A DNA stretch of 35,001 nucleotides from Pseudomonadota bacterium (GCA_021841585.1 JAKBUS010000025.1:1-35001), one strand, 5' to 3'; shown: positions 1 through 8,093, counted from the first letter of the stretch. The notes: a model not told the origin generated them from the letters alone. Made by a program: numbers and translations.

Positions 1-769
1 CCAGTTCAAGATCAGCGGTCGGTGGCGCCGGCACATCCGGGCAATCTTCTTCATGGGTTCGATGCGTGAGCGCAGGGTAGCGGTGCACCAGGCATCCAGG
101 AACTTGCCGGCCCAGGTGGGGGACTGGTAGGTCCAAAGCTGCTGGAAGTCTTCGTTCAGCAGATAGGCCCGAACGCTTTTGAGGTTATAGCGGAGCAACG
201 CCTTCAATCGCCCCTTCTGGGGGGTGGTGAGATTCTCGGAGCGCTTCAAGAGGCACCAACGGCTTTTTTTCAGGACCGGCTCCTGGCCATTGCGGGCCAG
301 CGCCCGGGCCTCCTCGGCGCGTACCTCATCCAAGGCGTCATTCATCTTGGCGACGATGTGAAACCGATCCAAGATGTCGACGGCCTGGGAACAGGGCTCC
401 CGAATGACCCGAATATAGGGCCGCCACATGTCCGAGCAGACGAACTCGATGCCGGCACAGGTCTCGGCCCCCAGCATGGTGAGGAAGCCCGCGAAGGTCG
501 CGCCCCGGCCCGGACGGTATCGATTTCCTGGCGCGCGAGCAGGGGCGGTGGCTCGGTGTGCGCCCGCCAGGCCCGTAGATGCTGCGCGACGGTGGTGAAG
601 CTGCCGGTGCGGAGTATCTGGCGCACGGCCTGGACGGTGACGGTCTGACCGCGATCGTGTCGCGTCCGTAGGTCCTGGAGCTAAGACCGTGCGCGATTAT
701 CGCGCCGCAGGCGTTCGCCCTGCCATCGTCTGTCTCTGCGAGAGGCTCTTTCAAGATGCAGTCTCCCAC
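1..769 (-). pseudogene. ISL3-family transposase remnant, truncated and frameshifted
   Basis: On the minus strand, from about 516 down to the window edge, one frame reads like the central and C-terminal part of an ISL3-type DDE transposase. It shows SDMWRPYIRVI, then VDILDRFHIVAKMNDALDEVR, then SRWCLLKRSENLT and LLNEDFQQLW, which are the order and spacing of that family. The frame is still open at base 1, so the C-terminus lies outside the window. Upstream of about 510 the reading switches to another frame (TVTVQAVRQILRTGSFTTVAQ, a helix-turn-helix-like stretch). The expected first catalytic Asp region is not recognisable, so the 5' part is deleted or rearranged. No terminal inverted repeat could be assigned. 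Family assignment is from recalled motif similarity. Confidence 0.72.
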
Positions 770-1104
770 CGTTTCCGCCTAGCCCACGGGTCAAGACGCG
801 AGAGCGTTCGATGTCTGAAGCGGCGCTGACCATACGGTCTTTGAGGCAATCGCGGGCCTGAATCTGCCCAATACATGTATCCATTGCCAGCAAAGGTGGG
901 ATTGGTAGCGGCTGCCGGCATGCCGTCGCTCTTCCTCGGAGAGATGTCGGCACGTCCGTCTCGTGCCCGGTCCGAAGTGTTACGATAGGCGCTGTCGCGA
1001 GGGGCGGTATTTGTGGGCTACTTTCGAGGATTGGCCAACACCGGCGGTGGGCTACCCTTCGCGCTTGCCGAATCCGCCACGCACACACGAGGAAGCGACC
1101 AATC
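770..1104. other. intergenic, no gene recognised
   Basis: The stretch between the transposase remnant and the SRPBCC gene holds only arginine-rich open frames on both strands with no recognisable motifs. It presumably carries the promoter of the SRPBCC gene at 1105, but no convincing -35/-10 pair stands out. Confidence 0.4.
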
Positions 1105-1578
1105 ATGGAGAACACCGAACACCCCGACCGTATCGAGCATAGTACGGTAATCCAGGCCTCGCGCGGGCGCATATGGCGCGCGCTTACGAACGCGGAGGAG
1201 TTCGGGCGCTGGTTCGGCGCCGATCTGAAGGGCCAGGAGTTTGTGATTGGGCAGCCGGTGCGGGGACCGATCAGCTACCCAGGATATGAACACATGAGTT
1301 TCGATGTGACAGTCGAGCGCATCGAGGATATGGAGTTATTCTCCTTTCGCTGGCATCCCTATGCCATCGACTCCGCCGTGGATTACTCGCAGGAGCCGAC
1401 GACGCTCGTGACCTTCACGCTTGCCAGTGCCCCGCGCAACAGCATTTTGTTGACGGTCGTGGAATCGGGATTCGACCGTGTGCCCGAGCATCGCCGACTG
1501 GAGGCTTTCCGCATGAATAGCCGCGCTTGGGAGTACCAAATGAACAATATCGGGCAATACGTCGCCACATACCCTTGA
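1105..1578 (+). CDS. SRPBCC / AHSA1-like domain protein
   Basis: The 157-residue product is a single START-like (SRPBCC) domain of the Aha1/polyketide-cyclase group. It opens with the typical N-terminal strand and helix pattern: IEHSTVIQASRGRIWRALTNAEEFGRWFG, where the W-x-A-L-T...F-x-x-W-F signature is clear. The C-terminal helix follows FDRVPEHRRLEAFRMNSRAWEYQMNNI. Such proteins bind hydrophobic ligands in a helix-grip cavity; the ligand here cannot be told from sequence. Length is normal for the family, and an AGGAA motif sits about 10 nt before the ATG. It appears monocistronic: a perfect hairpin lies 119 nt downstream and the next gene is on the other strand. Subfamily function is unknown. 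Confidence 0.85.
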   Translation: MENTEHPDRIEHSTVIQASRGRIWRALTNAEEFGRWFGADLKGQEFVIGQPVRGPISYPGYEHMSFDVTVERIEDMELFSFRWHPYAIDSAVDYSQEPTTLVTFTLASAPRNSILLTVVESGFDRVPEHRRLEAFRMNSRAWEYQMNNIGQYVATYP

Positions 1579-1696
1579 GGGTCGGGCTGCCATTGAGGGT
1601 GACGGGGAGCCCGGAAAGTCCCAAGCATCGCGCTTGTCCATCCGGGAAGTCTCCGGCGTAGCAGTAGTTCGGACATGGGCCACCCCCCCATGCGGG

Positions 1697-1732
1697 GGCA
1701 ATGCCGACCGGATTCGCCCGGTCGGCATTGCC
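1697..1732. repeat. perfect 15-bp hairpin
   Basis: Arms 1697-1711 and 1718-1732 are perfectly complementary with a 6-nt loop (ATTCGC). The stem is GC-rich. No T-run follows on either strand, so it is not a canonical intrinsic terminator. It lies between the 3' ends of the convergent SRPBCC gene and lysozyme gene, where it could stop or stabilise either transcript. Confidence 0.8.
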
Positions 1733-1844
1733 TTGCCAAAGCACGGAACCAAGCACCGCGGGATGTTGGCGCGGGCTCCCCGGGGCATGCCCATGAACCG
1801 TGTCATTCAGTAAGACGCTTACCCGTTTTAGCGGGTTGAGGGTG

Positions 1845-2306
1845 TCACGGTTTAGGCAGTGGGTGCGCCAATGCCCATTCGTTTGTGCGCATCTGGCGCG
1901 CAAGCCGGCGCGCGCGATCCCCGACCTGCCGGGCCCATAGGCTGTCTTGCATATGCAGGGCGCAGGCCTCGTGGTCCCCATGACGGGCCGCCGCCAGGGC
2001 CCGATGAAAGCCGCTGAGCCGCCCGATGCCCATGTTGAAGGCCATGTTCACGAACACCGCGTGGCGCACGGTGCCGAGGCTGCGGGCCCATGGCAAGACC
2101 CGATCCACGTCGCGCAAGGCGGCCGCGCAATCGGCGCGCAGCATCGTGAGCGCCTGTTCCTTCGTCCAGGTGGTGCCAGGGCGCGCCAGCGTATGGCCAT
2201 ACCCAATGGTCCAGTGCCCGAGCGTGTCCTGGTAGGCGACGAGACGTAGGCCCTCGTCTTCCTTGAGTTGTGCGATCAGCTCATCTGGCACATCGGTGGC
2301 CGCCAT
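1845..2306 (-). CDS. GH24 phage-type lysozyme (endolysin)
   Basis: The 153-residue product is a T4-lysozyme-like muramidase that would hydrolyse the MurNAc-GlcNAc bond of peptidoglycan. The catalytic triad has the exact family spacing E-8x-D-5x-T: E18, D27 and T33 in DEGLRLVAYQDTLGHWTIGYGH. It is followed by the usual GTxWTxEQA and FVNMAFNMG segments. I chose the ATG at 2306 because GGAGGA lies 7 nt upstream and the family N-terminus starts there; the frame stays open to 2465 but the extra residues look non-coding. There is no signal peptide, so as in phage it would need a holin or other export; neither a holin nor any other phage structural gene is adjacent. It is probably a prophage relic or a domesticated lysozyme. 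Confidence 0.88.
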   Translation of the reverse strand: MAATDVPDELIAQLKEDEGLRLVAYQDTLGHWTIGYGHTLARPGTTWTKEQALTMLRADCAAALRDVDRVLPWARSLGTVRHAVFVNMAFNMGIGRLSGFHRALAAARHGDHEACALHMQDSLWARQVGDRARRLARQMRTNEWALAHPLPKP

Positions 2307-2358
2307 TCGCCGTCCTCCATGCTGGGCGCCGCTTGTGGGCGTCTTTGTCCATGACGCC

Positions 2359-2407
2359 GCCCGCCTAGCCTCAAAGACGGCAATGGCGTCTTTGAGGCTA
2401 GGCGGGC
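2359..2407. repeat. perfect 21-bp inverted repeat upstream of the lysozyme gene
   Basis: Arms 2359-2379 and 2387-2407 are perfectly complementary around a 7-nt loop (GCAATGG). On the minus strand it lies 53 to 101 nt upstream of the lysozyme ATG. It could be a 5'-leader structure, a terminator for upstream transcription lacking a U-tract, or a protein-binding site. Confidence 0.85.
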
Positions 2408-2519
2408 ATCGGCTGTTTGGCCAGGGCGCCAAGGCCGGGAACAAGCGCGATGCCCCCACGGGCACGATGACACCAGGGGCCAGGAGCCCATAACAGCGGT
2501 TCGTGCGTGGCGAGCGTGC

Positions 2520-2541
2520 CCGCGCCCCCCGGGGGGCGCGG
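2520..2541. repeat. 22-bp perfect GC palindrome
   Basis: This self-complementary sequence has no loop; its centre is CCCCCCGGGGGG flanked by CGCG on both sides. It lies in the non-coding stretch between the lysozyme gene and copD. Confidence 0.8.
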
Positions 2542-2741
2542 TTTGCCCGCCGATGAGGCCGACATGGCGGTAAGCGGCAGCTCGCATTCGCAGGGGCCGA
2601 CGAGGATGCATGGGCCCAAACGTCGTATTATGGAACGGCGTTGGCGTTCAGTCCGGCGAATGCGCCGCCGTTATCGCTAGAGGTGCTGGTGGCTGCGTAA
2701 AACGCAAGCGCGCCAACGCCTTTTAAGATTGTAAGACGGTG

Positions 2742-3887
2742 TTACAGCGCGATTTGGTTGAAGGGCGGCCGGGGTGTGCCGGTGCCGTTCATCTCCGACG
2801 CGCTGCGGCGTAGAACTCCATAGCGGATGGTGGAGATGGCCGGCATCGGCCGCACGGGTCTTTGGTCCTTGAAGCGCACAAATTCGAGCCGCCCCATAGG
2901 CTCGCTTACGCGCGCCATGGTACCGCCCATGGCGTGCTCCATTTCCCGTGGCGGCATGCCATGCAAGAGCACCGCGGCGGCCACCAGCGCCGCGCCCAGA
3001 AAGCCGGTCTCGATCGCCACCGAGCGCGCGAGGTGCGAGAACGCCCGTTCGTCGGCCTCATGCGCGGGCGCCGGCGTGCCAACGGTTCGCGGCGCGGGCT
3101 CCGCGGCGCGGATCCTGGGGACGAAAAGGAAGCGGTTGGCGGCGCCCAGGGCGATGGCGACCGCCACAAATGCGAGCTTGACTAGCAGTATGTGCCCGTA
3201 GGCGGAATGAAAGAGCGGCCTGATCCCGCCGAGGTAGTGATAGGCGGATAGCACCCCCGTTATGAGGATTCCGGCCAGCGCCATTGCCGCTATCGACGAA
3301 AGCCGTTGCACGAGGGCAAGCCGCACGGGCGTCGATAACCGCGCCTTTGACAGAACCGGGAATATCGCCACAGTCATGGCAAACAGCCCTCCGGCCCATA
3401 TCGAGGCCGCCATGAGGTGCACGAAATCCACCCATTCGGGCGCCGTCCATTGTCCTTGGTCCGCGGGATGGCCGGTCGCGCTGCGCGTAAAGGCGATGAC
3501 GGCGGCGGCCAGCAGGGCGCCATAGGCGGCGCGGTGGCGGGCGGGCCTGCGGGCAATGAACCACGCGGCCCAGGCTATGAGTAGCATGGCTGGCCGCACC
3601 ATCCAGATATGACCAAACGAGGTCTCGCGCACGACCAGGGGCAGCCAGTGGCCGAGATGGCGCAGGGATTGACGGCTCATCTCGAGCGTGCGCCCAATGA
3701 GCAGCACGATGGTGCTCAGGGTAAGCGCCCCCAGGCTCAAGCCGGTCAGGCGCCACAGACGGCGATGAAAGGATTCGCGCGCCCCCTCGGGGATGATCCA
3801 CAGACCGGTGGCAAGCGTGCCGATGACGGCGGCGAGCGCCATGATGTCAAAGGCGCTGATGGCGATATACGGCAGGTGAGATGACAT
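2742..3887 (-). CDS. copD: CopD-family copper resistance / uptake membrane protein
   Basis: The 381-residue polytopic inner-membrane protein has about eight hydrophobic segments, matching CopD/YcnJ-type proteins that move copper across the inner membrane together with periplasmic CopC. Family features are the WxxPEWVDFVHLMAASIWAGGLFA segment and the later LILITGVLSAYHYL-type helix with GHILLVKLAFVAVAIALGAANRF. The ATG at 3887 is preferred because it follows the copC stop after 4 nt; a GTG at 3905 inside copC would also be in frame. The C-terminal tail of about 80 residues is hydrophilic, with an HGMPPREMEHAMGG stretch rich in Met and His that could bind copper. It is the last gene of the barrel-copC-copD operon. 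Confidence 0.86.
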   Translation of the reverse strand: MSSHLPYIAISAFDIMALAAVIGTLATGLWIIPEGARESFHRRLWRLTGLSLGALTLSTIVLLIGRTLEMSRQSLRHLGHWLPLVVRETSFGHIWMVRPAMLLIAWAAWFIARRPARHRAAYGALLAAAVIAFTRSATGHPADQGQWTAPEWVDFVHLMAASIWAGGLFAMTVAIFPVLSKARLSTPVRLALVQRLSSIAAMALAGILITGVLSAYHYLGGIRPLFHSAYGHILLVKLAFVAVAIALGAANRFLFVPRIRAAEPAPRTVGTPAPAHEADERAFSHLARSVAIETGFLGAALVAAAVLLHGMPPREMEHAMGGTMARVSEPMGRLEFVRFKDQRPVRPMPAISTIRYGVLRRSASEMNGTGTPRPPFNQIAL

Positions 3888-3891
3888 TCGG

Positions 3892-4269
3892 TTAACCCTT
3901 GACACGGAACATGTAATGACCCTCGGTGTGATGGCCGTCGACTGCCACGACGCTCCAGTAGACGCGGTATTTGCCCGGCGTCAGGGGCTTGACGGTCGTT
4001 TCCAGAAGCCGGTCGTGGCTCCCCGAGACGACATGGCCGCGTCCTTGGCTGACCACCTGTCCGGCGGCATTTTTCACGGTCAGCGAACAAAAGAGCGCCT
4101 CGAGCCCGGCGTCAAACCAGATGCGCACGTGGTGGGGCGTGGTCTTCACGGTGGCCCCGACGCGTGGCCGGGATCGATCGGGGAAGGCGTGCGCGTAGGC
4201 GGCGATGGGCAGCAGCAGGGTGAGGAGTGCAATCAGGGCAGCGCGTCTCATGGGCAGTCTGGTGGTCAT
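3892..4269 (-). CDS. copC: CopC-domain periplasmic copper-binding protein
   Basis: The 125-residue protein has a Sec signal peptide ending in AAYAHA, which would expose an N-terminal His after cleavage, the usual Cu(II) ligand of CopC. The mature part is a CopC beta-sandwich: HAFPDRSRPRVGATV at the N-terminus, VRIWFDAGLEALFCSLTV in the middle, and the C-terminal YWSVVAVDGHHTEGHYMFRV with the conserved DGH..G signature. The ATG at 4269 starts one base after the stop of the upstream barrel gene, with GAGGA about 9 nt before it; a TTG at 4278 is possible but less likely. It would carry copper to or from CopD in the periplasm. Confidence 0.88.
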   Translation of the reverse strand: MTTRLPMRRAALIALLTLLLPIAAYAHAFPDRSRPRVGATVKTTPHHVRIWFDAGLEALFCSLTVKNAAGQVVSQGRGHVVSGSHDRLLETTVKPLTPGKYRVYWSVVAVDGHHTEGHYMFRVKG

Positions 4270-4270
4270 T

Positions 4271-5179
4271 TTAGGCAATCCTCGGGGTTGCGGGGAAGAG
4301 TGGTGCGCCCAGGCTATGGGGGAAGATGTCGTCGAGATAGAAGCCGACGCCCAGTATCACGCCAAGGCCTCGGCCGCTTGCCCGATTGACCGGGATGGTC
4401 GCCTCCAGGCCGATCTGTCCATAATGTCCGATCCAGACAAAGCCTGGATCGATGGTGCCGAGCGTCTGTCCGGCATACGGTCCGCTCGTATAGGTCTGCA
4501 TCGGGAATTCCACGAGCGGCACGAGGTTGTTGAACGGGGCGTGCAGCCCGATATCGCGGACGTAGGACTGAAGATAGGGAAGGCTGTACTGGACCGACAG
4601 GCCCCACGTGACGGACCGCGGGACATCGGCCGCCGATGGGATATTGGCGGCCACCATGCCGGTCACCGCAAGCGGTCGTAGCAGGCGGATCTTGCTTGGT
4701 AGATCGCCAAGGCCTCGGCCAAACAACAGTGTCGGGGAAAATACCGAGTAGGGCTCACCAACCCCGGCGCTGCCGGTGTCATTGAGGGACTCGTTTAGGG
4801 CGCCTGTGATCAGGGTCTCTTGGCTGTCGCTCTTCCAGAGCAGGTAGCTAAGGCCTACCGCAACGTTTCCGAAACCACTCGGTACGGCGTTACCGCCGGC
4901 CCCTTGGTAGGCCCCGCCGATACTGAATGCCAGGTCTTTTGTGATGGTCTTCGATTCGGTGGCGGACGTTGTGGAGATGTCAGGGGAAGGGCTGCCGGGT
5001 GTGCTGCTCAAGGCCGCGCGGCCAAAGTTTAGGTCGAACTCGTCGGTGACCCCGGGATCGGAAAAGGTCAGGGTGCCAGGAAAGACGCGCATACCGGCAA
5101 TGGCGTGCGCGTGGGCGCTTGTGGCAAGCGCCCGAAAAACGACTCCCGCGGCAAGCGCGGCGTACCTTCGGACAGGCAT
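4271..5179 (-). CDS. predicted outer-membrane beta-barrel protein, first gene of the copC-copD operon
   Basis: The 302-residue product has an N-terminal signal peptide (cleavage near AHAHA), then alternating amphipathic strands rich in Gly, Tyr and Ser: DEFDLNFG, DLAFSIGGAY, GFGNVAVGLSYLLW, YSVFSPTLLFG, SVTWGLSVQYSLPYL, GQIGLEATIPVNRASG, LGVILGVGFYLDDIFP. This is typical of outer-membrane barrels such as the phenol-degradation meta-pathway and transporter-like families. I cannot name it. An AGGA motif is 8 nt before the ATG. Its stop is separated by one base from the copC start, so it is very likely cotranscribed with the copper genes and may serve as their outer-membrane component. The leader between 5180 and 5250 is AT-rich and probably holds the operon promoter. 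Confidence 0.72.
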   Translation of the reverse strand: MPVRRYAALAAGVVFRALATSAHAHAIAGMRVFPGTLTFSDPGVTDEFDLNFGRAALSSTPGSPSPDISTTSATESKTITKDLAFSIGGAYQGAGGNAVPSGFGNVAVGLSYLLWKSDSQETLITGALNESLNDTGSAGVGEPYSVFSPTLLFGRGLGDLPSKIRLLRPLAVTGMVAANIPSAADVPRSVTWGLSVQYSLPYLQSYVRDIGLHAPFNNLVPLVEFPMQTYTSGPYAGQTLGTIDPGFVWIGHYGQIGLEATIPVNRASGRGLGVILGVGFYLDDIFPHSLGAPLFPATPRIA

Positions 5180-6147
5180 GGGATGGATCCTAAGAGATTG
5201 TCGGTCAGTTTTTATTAAGCCCGAGGGGACCTTATTTTATCACGGGGTGTGACACGGGTTCAGCTATTTTGTTCCGTGGCGGCAACGAATCGTAAGCGCC
5301 CACGCAGGCGGCGAGGGGAAGTGGGCATTTCTCATGTCCCGCGGCGCTCTATTGCGGGCCGCCCGGGAGGTCGCGAAGGGGACCAAAAAGCCAAAGCCCG
5401 GCGCACGCACACCGATAAAGACCAGGGGCGTAAAGACCAGGGGCGGGCGGCCTGACCGTAGACCCCCTCGGCCCTGGACGCATTTGTGCAAAAAAGGCGT
5501 GCCGCGCGCGCCAAGGCGCACTGGACTTTCTGTGATCAAAAGAAGAAAGGCCAGGACTGCGACCGAAACGGGTGTCGGCGGTGATGGCTTGACGGGGAGG
5601 GGTCGCCGCAACATACAGGATCGGCGATCCGTCGTGGGACCGAAAGCCCGCGTCGTGCCAGACGGCCATGCGGCCCACGTCTTTCGGGAAGACCTGGCTT
5701 GTCTCACGACCGGCGCGCGTCGCTTCGAGACGCGCCTATGCCGCATGCATGGTTCGCAACTCGATCTTGTCGAGAGGGCATCCCCAAATTGGTGCATACC
5801 CCCCCGCGCCCTATCCATGCCTCGTCATAGGCAAGGCTAGGGGCCGCATCCCTGGAAGGGATTGCCGAATGGACGAAACGGCCCGTAGTCTTCCGGCAAA
5901 GCGATTGCATTCGCGGTTTTACCAAGCCCTCGGTATGGGATAGGCATGGGCAAACGATATACTAGGCCGCGCATGCCTCGGCGCTCGCATGGGATGTGTA
6001 TGCGCGGTCGGATTCGCGCGCAGGCCGGTGTCGGCGCGATGGCGTGGGGACGTACGCCCTGTTTGGAGATCGCTCAACCAATGGATCCATATTCTGGAAA
6101 GCGGGCGCCCCTAGGCGGGCATACTTTATGGGACAGCAGGAGATTAT
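5180..6147. other. long intergenic region, no gene recognised
   Basis: Nearly 1 kb lies between the divergent barrel gene and the DUF4337 gene. Open frames on both strands are long only because of high GC and are dominated by Arg, Pro and Gly. There is a 15-bp tandem duplication (TAAAGACCAGGGGCG at 5416-5430 and 5431-5445). The first 80 bases are AT-rich and likely hold the copper operon promoter. The last 100 bases precede the DUF4337 start. The rest looks like decayed sequence. Confidence 0.45.
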
Positions 6148-6729
6148 ATGACCGAGAATGGGGTCCACACCCATGCGCCGCATGAGGAGTTCGTCCAAGA
6201 GGCCGCGCAAGGCCATCACAAGCACCACAGCCTGAATCAGTGGGTAGCGATCTTCACGGCCATTCTCGCCACCTTAGGCGCGATCGTAAGCTACCAGGGT
6301 ACGCGCACCATGAATGAGGTGCTCCTCTATAAAAATGAGGCGATCTTGCGAAAGACCCATGCGGCCGACCAGTGGAATTATTATCAGGCGGTAAGCACCA
6401 AGGCGCATATCATGCAGTTGGCGGTAGCCATCCTGCCGCCTTCGAAGACACGACTCTTTCGCAAGAAGATTGCAAAGTACATGGCGCAAAAGGTGACGAT
6501 CAAGGCGCGGGCCGATGCCCTGGAGGCCAGTTCGAAGCAGGCAGACCATGAATCCGCGCGGCTCGATCGGCCTCACAACGGCATGGCCCTGAGTCTCATC
6601 TTCCTCCAGATCGCCATTTCACTTGCCTCGATAACGGCGTTGACGGGCCGCAAATGGCTGTTTGTCGCCGCTGGCGTCGCGGCCGTTCTGGGCGCGGGGC
6701 TGTGGGGCTATGCCTTGTGGTTGGTTTGA
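6148..6729 (+). CDS. DUF4337-family membrane protein
   Basis: The 193-residue product has a His-rich N-terminal cytosolic tail (residues 8-27), one transmembrane segment at about 31-49, a central charged helical region, and two further membrane segments at about 146-167 and 170-193. This layout, with KNEAILRKTHAADQWNYYQAVSTKAH in the middle, matches the DUF4337 family, whose role is unknown. AGGAG lies 6 nt before the ATG. The gene stands alone between two non-coding stretches. Confidence 0.8.
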   Translation: MTENGVHTHAPHEEFVQEAAQGHHKHHSLNQWVAIFTAILATLGAIVSYQGTRTMNEVLLYKNEAILRKTHAADQWNYYQAVSTKAHIMQLAVAILPPSKTRLFRKKIAKYMAQKVTIKARADALEASSKQADHESARLDRPHNGMALSLIFLQIAISLASITALTGRKWLFVAAGVAAVLGAGLWGYALWLV

Positions 6730-7254
6730 ATCTGGCCATTGGCGGGTCGCAGAATAAGCCGTGAGAGCACGCAGCGGTGTTATGCCAAAGGCTGCCAAGC
6801 CAGTCCCTGGTCGGGGCTTTTGCCTGCGCGCTGCGCGTTCTGACGAATTCCCGACGGGCGCCGTGGGTCGACGTTACAGCACCGCAATGGCGTCTCCCTC
6901 AGGTCTTATTGTCGGCAAGAAGTGTTTTGGCGGTTTACCGCTTCTTGTTTTTAGTATCTATCGACATTACGCGATGCACGATGGTTTCATGCGGCGTCCG
7001 CCCGGCTATGATTGATCTGCAATAAGGCAGATATTACTGAGGGGATAAAGCCGTATTGCCTCGGTGAGCGCTCCATTGCCATCCGAAAGCTACGGGTACT
7101 TTTCTTGGCCGATATTTGCCTATTATCGTTGATTTTTCCAGGTTCTCTCTATACATTCTTTGCCGACCGATAAAGGGATGTCAATGCCTTAGATATATGA
7201 ATTCGTCGGCAGGGCTGCCGCTTTAATTGGCTAAAAACAACAGAAGGGGGGGAA
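6730..7254. other. AT-richer intergenic region upstream of the TraT-like gene
   Basis: No gene is supported. From about 6890 onward the base composition is noticeably lower in GC than the rest of the window. The last 150 bases form the probable promoter and leader of the lipoprotein gene at 7255. Confidence 0.4.
7129..7155 (+). promoter_or_regulatory. candidate sigma-70 promoter of the TraT-like gene
   Basis: TTGATT at 7129-7134 and TATACA at 7150-7155 are separated by 15 bases (17 if TACATT is taken as the -10). They sit in an AT-rich stretch about 100 nt before the start codon. The assignment is by eye only. Confidence 0.3.
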
Positions 7255-7992
7255 ATGTTGCAAAAAGGTCTACGTCTTATACCGGTGCTCACGCTTGGGG
7301 CGCTTTTGGTGGGTTGCGCTACCGCGAACGGGCCAGCACCACAGAGTACGAGCTCTAGTGGCCTGTCGGCTGGGAATATGCGGCTTTCTGCGCGCATGTC
7401 GTCGAGCATCTTTTTGCAGCCCGTCGGGCCGGCCAAGAAGGTCGTCTATGTGGCGGGCCACAATACGTCGAGCGCCCAGGGTCTCCATTTTGGTCAGCTC
7501 GTAACACAAGGACTCATAGCTAAGGGTTATCGTATCACCAACAATCCCCACTATGCGCACTACATGCTTCTTTACAATATTCGCTACGTGGGTAAGGAGC
7601 AGGCGTCGCATGCGGCAGCGGGTGCCTTGGCCGGCGGTTTTGGCGGCGCCGTAATCGGGGGTGTCGCGGGCAATGGCAATGGCGCCTTAATCGGGGGCGG
7701 AATCGGCGCCTTGGCCGGTGGCATCATCGGGGCGATCTTCCCGACCAATCATTACATGATGGTGGTGGATATCCAGCTTGAGCAGCGCCAGAAAGGGGCC
7801 TACACGGCCACCAACACCTTTGCAAGCCAGGGCACCAACAGCTCCCTTAGCAGTTCGGCCGGGGGTATCAATGGCTGGATGATCTATCGGGACCGCATTG
7901 TGGCCCAGGCCATCGGGACGCGCCTGCGCTTTTCCTATGCGACGCCTGCCCTGAGCCATGAGGTGGCCGGGGAGCTTACCGGACTTTTCTGA
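7255..7992 (+). CDS. traT: TraT-like complement resistance / surface exclusion lipoprotein
   Basis: The 245-residue protein has a lipoprotein signal (GALLVGC, lipidated Cys21). It then follows the TraT pattern: SARMSSSIFLQPVGPAKKVVYV, NTSSAQGLHFGQLVTQGLIAKGYRI, and a glycine-rich hydrophobic stretch (about residues 121-165, AAAGALAGGFGGAVIGGVAG...GIIGAIFP) that is the known TraT membrane-associated part. The C-terminal half has the DIQLEQR and RDRIVAQA elements. On plasmids TraT is an outer-membrane lipoprotein that blocks mating-pair formation and confers serum resistance; chromosomal homologues occur without conjugation genes, as here. An AAGGGGGG motif precedes the ATG directly, and a strong terminator follows. 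Confidence 0.87.
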   Translation: MLQKGLRLIPVLTLGALLVGCATANGPAPQSTSSSGLSAGNMRLSARMSSSIFLQPVGPAKKVVYVAGHNTSSAQGLHFGQLVTQGLIAKGYRITNNPHYAHYMLLYNIRYVGKEQASHAAAGALAGGFGGAVIGGVAGNGNGALIGGGIGALAGGIIGAIFPTNHYMMVVDIQLEQRQKGAYTATNTFASQGTNSSLSSSAGGINGWMIYRDRIVAQAIGTRLRFSYATPALSHEVAGELTGLF

Positions 7993-8058
7993 CGCCTGTC
8001 TGAACCAACCCGCCCCGTTTTGGCAGACATGAAGCCCCAAACGGGGGTGGGAGGGAAA

Positions 8059-8093
8059 GACAAAAAGCGCTGCCTGACGGGGCGCTTTTTGTC
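8059..8093 (+). terminator. intrinsic terminator of the TraT-like gene
   Basis: Arms 8059-8070 and 8082-8093 pair over 12 bp (GACAAAAAGCGC with its complement) around an 11-nt loop; the 3' arm contains TTTTT. An imperfect second hairpin (about 8012-8050, built on CCCCGTTTTGG and its near complement) lies just before it. Together they form a double stop 70 to 100 nt after the traT stop codon. Confidence 0.78.

Larger units (their letters stand above)
2307..2741. other. intergenic with several inverted repeats, no gene
   Basis: No open frame here is convincing. Besides the two palindromes listed separately, there is a 10-bp inverted repeat (GGCGTTGGCG at 2637-2646 and its complement at 2711-2720, followed by TTTT) that could form a long-loop structure downstream of copD. 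The density of palindromes suggests remnants of a mobile element or regulatory structures. Confidence 0.45.

Noticed and set aside
2398-2619. Possible PAAR-like or DUF4150-like protein with PPGG and HEPL motifs
   Set aside because: The similarity is limited to a few residues and the frame is interrupted by palindromes; it is not enough to call.
5334-5840. Very basic 168-codon ORF and its antisense partner
   Set aside because: The composition is Arg/Lys/Gly-rich with no motif or ribosome site; the antisense frame is equally long, which is typical of GC-rich non-coding DNA.
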